Virus record (IMG/VR): IMGVR_UViG_3300045996_000198
Location: 1 to 30,398 of that record
Length of the DNA stretch: 30,398 nt
From: a virus
Strand: one strand, 5' to 3'
The notes beneath the pieces are model-generated. The model was not told where the DNA came from, did not search any database, and saw nothing but the letters and a program-made list of their open reading frames with translations. Below are positions 23,487 through 30,398 of the stretch, in pieces. The number at the start of each line of letters is the position of its first letter. Positions within the stretch are counted from its first letter, which is position 1. Made by a program: the position numbers and the translations under genes.

Positions 23487-25600
23487 TACTTCGCCTTTGC
23501 TGCTGGTTTCGGCTTCGCCTTTTCCTTCTCAATGTCTTTGTCTTTCTTCTGTAGCTCGGTTTGCCGGTGCATCAGTTCCACCAGCATTTCTCGCTTAGAG
23601 TCTGAGCCGTGCTTAATCAGTTCCACTTCCTGTCGCTTATCGTTCATGCGCTCCACGCTGGCCTGTTTCGCTAAGGCTTCCTCGAGAGCAAGGCGCTTCG
23701 CTGATGGCTCACCCTGCGTCAGTTCGTACTCAGCCAACATCGGCAAGCCGAGCTTGGTATGGGCAAAGACGGCCTTTTCCTCAGGCGTCAGTTCCGACCA
23801 GTTCATAGCAATGGAAATCTTCGGCTCCGGTGGAGGTGCTTGCGCCATGCCGTCCAGAATCTTCATTAGCCCTTCCTTCTGCTTGGGCTTGATGCTAGAC
23901 ATCTCAAGAAGGAACTTTGCCATCCCTGTCCCGAATGGCATGACTTGAGGAAGCAGATTGGCGACGATTTCAAACTGCTCCGTTTGGAGCGTCAGCGAAT
24001 CCTCAACGTCAGCAATAACGAAGTTGAACCTCATATCCCGCATGGCATCCAACCGAGACTTTGGAAGCTGAATGACTTTGGGAGCCGCAGGATCGTCGGT
24101 AATCTGGAAAACAATGTCCTCGTTGAAGTGCTGGCAGATGAGGCCCCAGACCTTATTGAGCTTGATTCTGCGGGTCCGGCGAACATTGGTGAGCAATGGC
24201 ATATTCACCCAGTCCGTCATCATCTGCTCACGGGCTTTGCCCACCCCGCTCCGCATTTGCGAAGCCGCGCCCTGGTTCGTGGGATCTTCACCGCTGACCA
24301 TGTTGAAGGCTTGCTTAGATTCAGCGTGCATGGCCATTTGTGACTGGCCCATGTCCTGATTCTTGATGAGCTGGACCACTTCATCGGCCTTGCCCCTGAC
24401 TTTCATAATTCCGTCAGGACGGCCCTTCTCATTGGCGAACTCAGCCCAGTCCTCCACAGCGTTCTGGCTGACAATGGCCTGATTGGTGTTAATCAGGTGC
24501 ATCGCCTTAGATCGGCGCTTATTGATTTCCTGGCTGATGCTGATGAGGTTTCTGACAGGTCCGAATGGTTCGCCTGATTTCTTGCGGTCTGCGAAGTACG
24601 GCACGAATGGGAACATGCCGTCCTGGTCCTGGTATCTATCGTGATAAATGAGGGTGCCGGCACAGTAGATGCCCAGCCACATTTCCTCGCCTACTACACG
24701 GTCAATAGACGCTCCCGGTATCCCCTCAGCCGCTTTCATGGCTTGGCGCGGTCCCAGGTAGTCCAGTTCCACCCGCACGCCTTCAGGCGTAATCAGGATG
24801 GTTTTGACGACTTTGCGCTTGTAGTAGATTTCGACAGGACGGAGACGGCCACGGTTCGGGTCAACATAGGTCCAATCCGTCATACGCAGTACGGTTGGAT
24901 CTATGGGCATTCCGGTTCCACCCAACCCGCTGGGCAGATGGTTCACGCACTGGCGTAGCTCTTTGGCCTTTTCAGGCCAGAGGCAGATGGCATCTTCAAG
25001 GTCGATCCACTTGGACCGACAAATGAACTTGGCATCCTCGTTCCAGTCGTATTTGCGGGAATGGGGGTCGGGGAAGATGTAAAAGGGGTTCTCGTTGCGA
25101 ATGACGATGGAGGGCTTGCCGTCAGAGTCCTTCGCGGAACAAATCTCTATGACGCCAAAGCCCCCGGTATAGCCGTCCTTAATCTGGTCAGACTCTTCAA
25201 ACTCAGCCCCGTTGACCTGATCCACCCACCTGAAGATGTCAGAGGCGCTAGAAGCGGTCTGCTCATCTACAACAGCGTTACGGCCGAGAACCGTCACAGT
25301 CGTATGCTGCCGCTGGAACTGGCCCAGAATGCGGTCTACTTTGGGCTTGATGAGGTTTTCGGTAACAACCGGCTGGCCGCGTTCCTCGAGCATGGCCCGT
25401 TCAAAGGCGGTCCACTGCTCACCCTCGTAGAACTTGTAATCCTGGTCAGCGTTAGTGCGCCATGCTCTCCAGACGGGCGAGAACAAGGCTGAACCAAACA
25501 TGCGCTCCAGGCGCACAACTACATCGCGGTCAGTTTCCCGACCTATCGTGTATTCACTGATATTGAGATTGCTGCTTGTGTGTGAGTAGGTAGATGCCAA
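23486..25600 (-). CDS. Portal protein, P22-like
   Basis: A 704-aa protein starting with TTG (MASTYSHTSSNLNISEYTIG). Family features: YKFYEGEQWT (56-63), a GQPVVTENLIKPKVDRILGQ stretch (75-94), and NENPFYIFPDPHSRKYDWNE (169-188) followed by CRSKW, the P22-like portal signature. The 'DRYQDQDGMFPFVPYFADRK' and SGVGKAREQMM segments match crown/stem regions. The C-terminus is Lys-rich and helical (ELQKKDKDIEKEKAKPKPAA). It forms the dodecameric DNA entry channel and nucleates head assembly. The only ribosome-binding site (AGGGAG) lies inside a hairpin in the leader. It follows a candidate promoter, so it may be the first gene of the head operon. Confidence 0.9.
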   Translation of the reverse strand: MASTYSHTSSNLNISEYTIGRETDRDVVVRLERMFGSALFSPVWRAWRTNADQDYKFYEGEQWTAFERAMLEERGQPVVTENLIKPKVDRILGQFQRQHTTVTVLGRNAVVDEQTASSASDIFRWVDQVNGAEFEESDQIKDGYTGGFGVIEICSAKDSDGKPSIVIRNENPFYIFPDPHSRKYDWNEDAKFICRSKWIDLEDAICLWPEKAKELRQCVNHLPSGLGGTGMPIDPTVLRMTDWTYVDPNRGRLRPVEIYYKRKVVKTILITPEGVRVELDYLGPRQAMKAAEGIPGASIDRVVGEEMWLGIYCAGTLIYHDRYQDQDGMFPFVPYFADRKKSGEPFGPVRNLISISQEINKRRSKAMHLINTNQAIVSQNAVEDWAEFANEKGRPDGIMKVRGKADEVVQLIKNQDMGQSQMAMHAESKQAFNMVSGEDPTNQGAASQMRSGVGKAREQMMTDWVNMPLLTNVRRTRRIKLNKVWGLICQHFNEDIVFQITDDPAAPKVIQLPKSRLDAMRDMRFNFVIADVEDSLTLQTEQFEIVANLLPQVMPFGTGMAKFLLEMSSIKPKQKEGLMKILDGMAQAPPPEPKISIAMNWSELTPEEKAVFAHTKLGLPMLAEYELTQGEPSAKRLALEEALAKQASVERMNDKRQEVELIKHGSDSKREMLVELMHRQTELQKKDKDIEKEKAKPKPAAKAK

Positions 25601-25601
25601 C

Positions 25602-25640
25602 GGCTCTCCCTGGGCTTACCAGGGAGCCACCGCTAGGTGG
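25602..25640 (-). promoter_or_regulatory. Leader hairpins over the portal ribosome-binding site
   Basis: On the minus-strand RNA, CTCCCTGG and CCAGGGAG form a perfect 8-bp stem with a 5-nt loop. Its 3' arm contains the AGGGAG Shine-Dalgarno sequence 6-7 nt before the TTG start of the portal. A second stem, CCACC-loop-GGTGG, lies immediately upstream. No U-run follows, so it is not an intrinsic terminator. Sequestering the site would lower portal translation until ribosomes or a factor open it. Visible in sequence; regulatory effect is inference. Confidence 0.55.
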
Positions 25641-25739
25641 GGGGCTGGATTTCGGAACTATTGGACTAGGCCAACGGGACGCTTACATAAAGCACCAAAT
25701 CTACCGTATAGACCCGCAAGGGTTTAACAGCAGATTAAG

Positions 25740-25768
25740 TGCATATACTATTTCTGGAAAGATGTCAA
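25740..25768 (-). promoter_or_regulatory. Candidate promoter upstream of portal
   Basis: On the minus strand an exact TTGACA (25763-25768) is followed by TATGCA after 17 nt (25740-25745), or TATATG after 15 nt (25742-25747). It overlaps the 3' end of the 51-aa gene and points toward the portal about 140 nt downstream. The 147-nt leader between 25601 and 25747 contains no gene that I can support. Confidence 0.4.
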
Positions 25769-25903
25769 GTCTTTTTTATGTAATCCCAGTAATCGGTCAA
25801 TCATAGCTAAAACACCTAGCAAATGTCGCCTAAAGAGCTGCAAGTCCTCACGGCTCATGTGTGATAGGTCCACGGTTGTACGGCCAAGGATTTGGTCAGT
25901 CAT
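25748..25903 (-). CDS. 51-aa small helical protein
   Basis: A complete ORF: MTDQILGRTTVDLSHMSRED, then LQLFRRHLLGVLAMIDRLLG and LHKKDLTSFQK. The ATG at 25903 forms a 4-nt ATGA overlap with the 82-aa gene. It is Leu/Arg-rich with amphipathic-helix spacing, no cysteines and no transmembrane segment. Short, highly charged helical proteins of this kind often act as DNA-binding or accessory factors, but no family is recognised. Its last codons overlap the candidate portal promoter. Confidence 0.6.
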   Translation of the reverse strand: MTDQILGRTTVDLSHMSREDLQLFRRHLLGVLAMIDRLLGLHKKDLTSFQK

Positions 25904-26148
25904 TTAATCTTGTTGCCAGCCATATCAGTCTTATATGCGCGGCATGGGTATTCATGTACTGTAAAGCTGACTAAATCTTCGTTCCCCTCTACCCTAACGC
26001 ATGTATCTGGAAAGTCCTCAACCGGATACAGTTTATTAGCTATAGACGTTGCGCCTTCAATAACTGGACGCTTTTCAACCATCGGCCCAGTCACAGGGTC
26101 AACCCAGATGAACGTAGCAAGCAGTGGGGCCACACATAATAGTCTCAT
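25900..26148 (-). CDS. Small protein with hydrophobic N-terminus (82 aa)
   Basis: I chose the ATG at 26148 because AGGAGG stands 4 nt upstream (overlapping the terminase stop), rather than the farther start at 26172 inside the terminase gene. It starts MRLLCVAPLLATFIWVDPVT, a short hydrophobic stretch that may be a signal anchor but has no clear cleavage site. The rest is soluble with two later cysteines (DTCVRVEG, EYPCRAY). It may be a membrane-linked late protein. No recognised family; I would not call it a spanin or holin on this evidence. Confidence 0.6.
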   Translation of the reverse strand: MRLLCVAPLLATFIWVDPVTGPMVEKRPVIEGATSIANKLYPVEDFPDTCVRVEGNEDLVSFTVHEYPCRAYKTDMAGNKIK

Positions 26149-26156
26149 AAAGCCTC

Positions 26157-27695
26157 CTATACGCACTGCCACGGCACGGTTTTAGATTGCTGGCCCTTGC
26201 GACGGGCTGCTAGGGGGATACGGCTGATGCAGTACCTACGGGCAAATTCCCGCAAGCACAGCGCATCAGCCTTGTTCGGTGACGCTACGCCCCTTTTCCT
26301 AAGTTCCTTTTTGCTTTCAATCCTGATTTTGCCGTTTTCTTCCCTCCAGTGAATATCGGTAAGCTCTCCAAGTAGTTCATCATCCATCGGGAGGCAGATT
26401 TGGCGCTTTTCAAACGCTTCACGAAGGTTCCACCAGAGTTCGTCACGGAGACGGTGGAACCTTTCAACCTGACTTGGCACTTCTGCAACGTTGACATCAT
26501 AGAGGTTTCTGAGGTTGGCCACTCGACTGAGATGTGAGTAAACCCCTGCACCGAGACCGATGACGTCGATGGCTGCGGCATACTGCCCCTCCTCATCAGA
26601 AAGTAAGTCCCTCAAGCACCCTTCTACCTTCCAGGCTATCTGTGTCGTATCCATCCCCTGGACTTCATAGAACGGCATCGAAGGCGAATGGGGAATAATC
26701 ACATGGCCCCTGCCTGGAATAATGACGGTCTTATCATCCCCCTGGCCACCTACGTCTACACCAATGGTCAGCGGCTCCAATGGGTCAATTTCGCTTTCCC
26801 GGTGCATCGCATCATAAGCCCAATCCCACGGTATCAAGACATCGGGGGCCGCTAGAGGCGGTAAGCCTTTGACGCGGATACGGTAGAAGTTCGATTCCTT
26901 GCCGTACTTCTCAGCCAATCGCGCATGATCGGCTTCCATGTTGGGAGCGAATACCGGCCGCGTCTTGGCTAATTCCTCGCAATCCCAGTGGTGACAGGCC
27001 CAGTATTTACGGAACTTTGATTGAGACTCGATGGCAAAGCCATGAGAGCGGGTGGGGTTGAAAATCATCAGAATCAGGTTGCACACACCGCCTAAACCGC
27101 CTTCCAGCGGCTTGAACACGGCATCCGGTACACCTGACGCCTCGTCTACAATAATCGTCACATAGCGTTCATGGAGACCGCCCAAGACTTCAGCTTGCTC
27201 CTCAGGGCTGCTATTCTTCTGGATGGTACGCGGTTCAATGAACCACTCGGACCCACCGCCTTCTTTCATGTAGATTTTGGTAGCTCGATGCTCAATGTTG
27301 GTCTTGAGCATTTCAGAACCACGCCAGAGCTTGTGAAACTCAGGCCACAACACTGACTCAATCTGTGGACCAGCTGGAGCGGTTACGCGGGTTTTAGAAT
27401 GCGGGAAGCAAAAGAGCGTATGCATCCCGATCCAGCCGGCAAAGTGGGACTTGCCTGAATCGTGACCGCTCTGAATGCTCATGCCCATTTTGTCCTTATA
27501 GGGCTTTTCCTCTTCCTCCAGTGGCGTTCCCTTAGCACTCTTGACCTTCGCCCGTATGAGTAGCCCCCAATCCTTTAACGCTGCTTCCTGCTGGAATGTC
27601 GGCTCCTCCTTGAACACTTCGCGCACGAATGTCAGTGGCGAAAACTGCCACTCCATGATTTTCTTAATCATGCGCTGTTCTTGGGAGAGGGCCAT
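26157..27695 (-). CDS. Terminase large subunit
   Basis: A 512-aa protein starting in a TAATG overlap with the cytidylyltransferase stop. The ATPase has a Walker A-type SGHDSGKS (76-83), Walker B IIVDEA (181-186) and a coupling segment IFNPTRSHG (211-219). The C-terminal nuclease is seen as LTIGVDVGGQGDDKTVI with D314, AAIDVIGLGAG with D377, and ASPNKADALCL with D477, the acidic triad positions of RNase H-fold terminases. It translocates and cuts concatemeric DNA at the portal. A small terminase is not visible upstream, where three metabolic genes sit instead. Confidence 0.93.
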   Translation of the reverse strand: MALSQEQRMIKKIMEWQFSPLTFVREVFKEEPTFQQEAALKDWGLLIRAKVKSAKGTPLEEEEKPYKDKMGMSIQSGHDSGKSHFAGWIGMHTLFCFPHSKTRVTAPAGPQIESVLWPEFHKLWRGSEMLKTNIEHRATKIYMKEGGGSEWFIEPRTIQKNSSPEEQAEVLGGLHERYVTIIVDEASGVPDAVFKPLEGGLGGVCNLILMIFNPTRSHGFAIESQSKFRKYWACHHWDCEELAKTRPVFAPNMEADHARLAEKYGKESNFYRIRVKGLPPLAAPDVLIPWDWAYDAMHRESEIDPLEPLTIGVDVGGQGDDKTVIIPGRGHVIIPHSPSMPFYEVQGMDTTQIAWKVEGCLRDLLSDEEGQYAAAIDVIGLGAGVYSHLSRVANLRNLYDVNVAEVPSQVERFHRLRDELWWNLREAFEKRQICLPMDDELLGELTDIHWREENGKIRIESKKELRKRGVASPNKADALCLREFARRYCISRIPLAARRKGQQSKTVPWQCV

Positions 27696-28402
27696 TACTT
27701 AGACTCCAGGTAGGCTAGTACGTCATTCACATGGAAATTGTTATGACCAAACATCTCGTAAATGCCAGCGATGAAGTCGTAATCCTCTTGGGTGTTGACA
27801 TCTAGGCGGTAGTTACAGCTAGTCTTGCCAAACGTGATGCCACATTCCGGATACTCATTGTCCAGAAACTTATCGAGAAAGTATTTATGTGGGTGCTCAC
27901 GGTAGTCTGGACGACCCTTTGAGATTCTATCTAACCACTTCAGCCTGCTCATGCTGAATACTTCAGCGCCTATACCGTCAACCCACCTCCACTCACCTAC
28001 ACCGCCATAGTATGAGCGCACCATATCGGTAGTGTTGGAATAGAAGATGTGCGGAGTATCAAGGTAATCTTCGATGGCTTTGTCTATAAATTCAGGCTGA
28101 ATGCACGGGTTATCACACGGCACCCGCACGATAATGTCAGCATGACAGCGTTCGGCTACGGTCAGATAGCGTGCCACTAAGTCGTTCTCGTCTACTAACG
28201 GCGCATGAACACGGCAGGGCATCGCAGAAAAAGCGTTCTCGTCTTGAGGAGGCACGGCTAACACCACATGGTCTAACCGCTTGGCCCTTTTGACTCGCTC
28301 AATAATGTTTTCGGTCATGCTCTTGCCGGCCAAGGGTAATAGAGCTTTCCCTTTGAGCCTGGTACTGCCCATTCTTTGCTGTAATATCGCTACAACCTTC
28401 AT
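27695..28402 (-). CDS. SpsF-like cytidylyltransferase
   Basis: A 235-aa protein. I chose the ATG at 28402, in an ATGA overlap with the radical SAM stop; a longer start at 28429 would overlap more. Residues 8-19 are QQRMGSTRLKGK, the nucleotide-binding loop of the CMP-sugar synthetase/SpsF family. RVPCDNPCIQPEFIDKAIED carries the D.P motif, and a further IGAEVFSMSRLKWLDRI and RLDVNTQEDYDFI match the family order (COG1861). Members attach CMP to sugars, for example in nonulosonic-acid or spore-coat polysaccharide biosynthesis. Substrate unknown. It sits between the radical SAM gene and the terminase, both joined by tiny overlaps. Confidence 0.85.
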   Translation of the reverse strand: MKVVAILQQRMGSTRLKGKALLPLAGKSMTENIIERVKRAKRLDHVVLAVPPQDENAFSAMPCRVHAPLVDENDLVARYLTVAERCHADIIVRVPCDNPCIQPEFIDKAIEDYLDTPHIFYSNTTDMVRSYYGGVGEWRWVDGIGAEVFSMSRLKWLDRISKGRPDYREHPHKYFLDKFLDNEYPECGITFGKTSCNYRLDVNTQEDYDFIAGIYEMFGHNNFHVNDVLAYLESK

Positions 28403-29196
28403 GCGCTTGGAGTTCCCCAGTGAAGGCATGATTTACATAACGGATTAGCTAAGTCCCTACGTCCCGCCTTATGCGCCTCAATCATGCGTTGCCGTGTCGG
28501 TCCGTTCCAAATTGATTCGAGTGTTTCTGTGTTAGCGTCTCCGATGTATCCATGTCCTTGAGCATCGAGCCGGTTACAAAGATACATACGCCCGTCTTGA
28601 GCAATCGTTGGACGATGCAATGCGTCAAGGCAGATTCCAACTTCTGGCACCACCGGAGCGCGATGAGCATACTTGCTGTTATCAATCGGGACATGAATTA
28701 ATCTCCTAATCACCCGAACGCCTAACGCTTCGTACTCTTCGATACCGTCTTGGAGCATGTCGCCAACGATTTTAACTTGGACGATAGGCAGTCTGTCATT
28801 TTTTGCCGCAAGGAATCCCTTAAGTACCTTGAGCTGGGCTTCTGCGTCTTTATCTCCCCTAAACACTGAGACTGTAAGTGTCGTACATCTTCCAATAATT
28901 GCGTCAGCAACTCTTTCGAGATTAAGCCCGTGCGTGACAATCGACGTAACGAATCCATCAAAGAGCGACAATGCGTCTTTAAGTCTTGGATATGCCGTTG
29001 GCTCTCCGTCTCGATGGAAGCTGATAACGATTCCGCTAGGTGTTTGAACACGTATCCTTTCGAGGAGCCCATAGTCCATATCTCCGTAAGTAATAGGGTT
29101 CACATCAGGATTCTGATGGCCGCACATGGGACACAGGTGCGTCTTATCGCACTTAGAAGTCAGCTCGATGTTAAGTTGTGCTAGTCCTGACAGCAT
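28399..29196 (-). CDS. Radical SAM protein with truncated SPASM/twitch end
   Basis: A 265-aa protein using the ATG at 29196; a farther start at 29265 would overlap the aminotransferase by 95 nt. LNIELTSKCDKTHLCPMCGH contains the [4Fe-4S] cysteines as CX5CX2C (C16, C22, C25), one spacing wider than the usual CX3CX2C. The 'HRDGEPT' near residue 61 plays the GGEP role. The C-terminal C189-x12-G-x4-C207 followed by C254-x2-C257 resembles a SPASM/twitch auxiliary-cluster region, but ends without the last cysteines. Chemistry and substrate are not predictable. Coupling with an aminotransferase and cytidylyltransferase suggests a small-molecule or sugar pathway. Confidence 0.85.
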   Translation of the reverse strand: MLSGLAQLNIELTSKCDKTHLCPMCGHQNPDVNPITYGDMDYGLLERIRVQTPSGIVISFHRDGEPTAYPRLKDALSLFDGFVTSIVTHGLNLERVADAIIGRCTTLTVSVFRGDKDAEAQLKVLKGFLAAKNDRLPIVQVKIVGDMLQDGIEEYEALGVRVIRRLIHVPIDNSKYAHRAPVVPEVGICLDALHRPTIAQDGRMYLCNRLDAQGHGYIGDANTETLESIWNGPTRQRMIEAHKAGRRDLANPLCKSCLHWGTPSA

Positions 29197-30094
29197 CCCA
29201 CGCCCCCATTTGACCCCTGATGTCACACGCAACTCGTTCAGACCAGCGGTCCATAATCTTTTCATACATCGGTGGCACTAAGCCCATGCCTGAGCCAATC
29301 GGCCGGCCTTCAATATGCGAGACCCAAAAGGCACAGAACGGGGTAGCGGTCAGCCAAATCTCTTCCGCGTTAATCAAATCTCTTACCGTCAGTTCATCCC
29401 ACATGACATGCAAGCCTTCCTCTTCCGCTAAATCAGCCACCATGCGTTGAGAAATCCCTGGTAAGGCTTCATCCGTGGTGCAAATCAAGTGCTCATCGTC
29501 TACTAAGGCACAGATATTGGCACCGGGACATTCTGCTACCTTGTCGTCATAGGTAAGCATCAGCGCCCAATCGGGAGCGGCTTTTTGTTGGGCTAAGTGG
29601 AAGTGTAATCTGCTACGGTGCTTGGCTCTGGCCGGCACAGACAGCGAGGGAACCTGACGAACAGGCGAGATAACTAATTTAACCCCATCGTCAAAGTAGT
29701 GAGATAGGCCGGATACGGTGTACCGCAGGGGAAACGCTGCTGCGTAGGCGTAAGAATGCGTAATGGTGCCTTCGATATTATGGTACATCTCGGCACAGCC
29801 AGGGCTAGCCACCAGAAGCAATCGGTATTCATCCTCCACCCCCATAGGGTTTCTATCCGTCAGTTCCCGCACAACGTCATGCCAGCCCCATTTGCCTGGT
29901 AATGGGTCCACAATGCCTAACAGCTTCATGGACTCACGTAATCGGCTAATATGTTCGTCTAAGCGGAAATGTTGGTGAGAGAAGCTGCGGGTCATTTCAA
30001 AGCAGGCGACACCTTGCATGACATCGAGCGAGTAGATAGAGATTTTCGCATCGGCTTCAGCAATCCACTCGCCATTCATATAAACGGTTCTCAC
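29171..30094 (-). CDS. Class IV aminotransferase (fold-type IV PLP enzyme)
   Basis: I chose GTG at 30094, with GGAGG 8 nt upstream and a GTGA overlap with the helix-turn-helix stop; an ATG 15 nt earlier is the alternative. The 307-aa protein has the fold-type IV pattern: MNGEW, DVMQGVACFEMTRSF, FRLDEHISRLRESM, PARAKHRSRLHFHLAQQ with the likely PLP lysine (about residue 158), VAECPGANICALV, TDEALPGISQRMV and AEEIWLTAT. Relatives are branched-chain or D-amino-acid aminotransferases and aminodeoxychorismate lyase. Sequence does not discriminate among them. First of three coupled biosynthetic genes upstream of the terminase. Confidence 0.88.
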   Translation of the reverse strand: MRTVYMNGEWIAEADAKISIYSLDVMQGVACFEMTRSFSHQHFRLDEHISRLRESMKLLGIVDPLPGKWGWHDVVRELTDRNPMGVEDEYRLLLVASPGCAEMYHNIEGTITHSYAYAAAFPLRYTVSGLSHYFDDGVKLVISPVRQVPSLSVPARAKHRSRLHFHLAQQKAAPDWALMLTYDDKVAECPGANICALVDDEHLICTTDEALPGISQRMVADLAEEEGLHVMWDELTVRDLINAEEIWLTATPFCAFWVSHIEGRPIGSGMGLVPPMYEKIMDRWSERVACDIRGQMGAWDAVRTSTT

Positions 30095-30282
30095 AGAACG
30101 TGCCTCCATTCGCGGCCCTTGATGATTCCATTAATTGTCTGGGCTGAAACGCCAAACTTTTGGGCAAGTGCTGTCTGAGTTACCTCCTTCTGGAAGTAAT
30201 AGTTGCGAATGTACCTAACGTCATCCTCTGTTAGCTTGGCTTTTGAATGCTCCGATCCTCGCACCATTCGAATGGTTCTCAA
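30091..30282 (-). CDS. Small helix-turn-helix DNA-binding protein
   Basis: A 63-aa protein with a TTG start at 30282 backed by GAGGGGG just upstream. Residues 15-58 read KLTEDDVRYIRNYYFQKEVT, then QTALAQKFGVSAQTINGIIK, G.EW.HV. This is the compact helix-turn-helix module often appended to HNH nucleases or free-standing in phages. The start overlaps the stop of the gene to its right by 2 nt. A perfect 14-bp palindrome lies at codons 3-7 and could be its own operator. It may regulate this operon. Confidence 0.8.
   Translation of the reverse strand: MRTIRMVRGSEHSKAKLTEDDVRYIRNYYFQKEVTQTALAQKFGVSAQTINGIIKGREWRHVL
30263..30276. promoter_or_regulatory. Perfect 14-bp palindrome at the start of the HTH gene
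   Basis: ACCATTCGAATGGT, a perfect 14-bp inverted repeat with 7-bp half-sites, lies inside the first codons of the helix-turn-helix gene. A dimeric regulator could bind it to autoregulate. A site this long is expected by chance about twice in a 30-kb window, so position is the main argument. Confidence 0.3.
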
Positions 30283-30398
30283 ACTGCCCCCTCTTGGTAG
30301 GCCCGCTTAAAAATATAGAACTCGCTTTCATGCAAATCGCCAATGATGACTTTGGCCGTGTAGCTCACCAACTCCCAGCCACTAGCCCCCATTTCGTT
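30279..30398 (-). CDS. DUF4177-like protein, C-terminal part (cut by window edge)
   Basis: From the window edge a frame without stops reads NEMGASGWELVSYTAKVIIG, then DLHESEFYIFKRAYQEGAV and stop (39 residues). The 'N.lGaeGWELVs......yYiFKR' pattern is typical of the DUF4177 family of small proteins. Its TGA overlaps the TTG start of the helix-turn-helix gene by 2 nt, which supports real translation of both. The N-terminal part lies outside the window. Confidence 0.7.
   Translation of the reverse strand, partial: NEMGASGWELVSYTAKVIIGDLHESEFYIFKRAYQEGAV

Noticed and set aside
25602-25640. Intrinsic terminator before portal
   Set aside because: Strong hairpins but no U-tract in either direction. 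The ribosome-binding site inside the stem fits translational control better.
25594-25806. 70-codon plus-strand frame in the portal leader
   Set aside because: Weak composition, no clear ribosome-binding site, and it crosses the hairpins and the coupled 51-aa gene on the other strand.
25900-26148. 82-aa protein as holin or spanin
   Set aside because: One short hydrophobic segment, no second transmembrane helix, no lipobox cysteine and no endolysin nearby.
1-30398. tRNA genes, CRISPR arrays and insertion sequences
   Set aside because: No cloverleaf-like sequence, no spaced direct-repeat array, and no transposase or terminal inverted repeats were seen by eye.

Overview
The window is a contiguous piece of a tailed-phage genome (short-tailed, podovirus-like; free phage or prophage cannot be told apart here). 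Almost every gene lies on the minus strand and reads from right to left. Genes are packed with 1-nt (TAATG/TGATG) or 4-nt (ATGA/GTGA) stop-start overlaps. The host is not identifiable. Secretion signals and glycan-related genes would fit a bacterium with a decorated surface, but that is inference. I saw no tRNA, CRISPR array, integrase, replication gene or recognisable lysis gene.

Right end (30398 to 27695): the tail of a DUF4177-like gene, a 63-aa helix-turn-helix protein, then a coupled cassette of class IV aminotransferase, radical SAM protein and SpsF-type cytidylyltransferase. This cassette runs straight into the terminase large subunit, where a small terminase would often be found. Next come two small genes (82 and 51 aa), a candidate promoter, and a leader whose hairpin covers the ribosome-binding site of the TTG-started P22-like portal gene.

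Head block (25600 to 19434): portal, several small genes (including an unlisted 27-aa Cys-rich ORF), scaffold, N4-gp56-type major capsid protein, an 85-aa capsid-adjacent protein and a 242-aa structural-type protein.

Middle block (19430 to 12275): a bifunctional methyltransferase/MptE-like (DUF115, Maf-type) protein, then four consecutive genes whose products all begin with Sec signal peptides: 444 aa, 259 aa, a 902-aa beta-helix/LamG protein, and a 144-aa protein. This is unusual inside a virion operon.

Tail block (12502 to 1): small structural proteins, a repeat-bearing 286-aa protein, a GTA-type spike-base protein, a gp4-like connector with a likely carbohydrate-binding insertion, an ADP-ribosyltransferase-like protein, an HNH endonuclease, a gp10-like tail needle-hub protein, a pectate-lyase-fold tailspike, a cupin, a gp7-like ejection protein, two large internal/ejection proteins, and the start of a tail-fibre gene cut by the window edge. 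One small secreted-protein gene (3809-4126) sits on the opposite strand with its own promoter and Shine-Dalgarno sequence.

The most interesting candidate system combines the aminotransferase/radical SAM/cytidylyltransferase cassette with the methyltransferase-DUF115 protein. Together they could make, activate and transfer an unusual sugar, perhaps to modify the host surface or the virion. This is a hypothesis from family membership and context. The sequence does not show the substrate.
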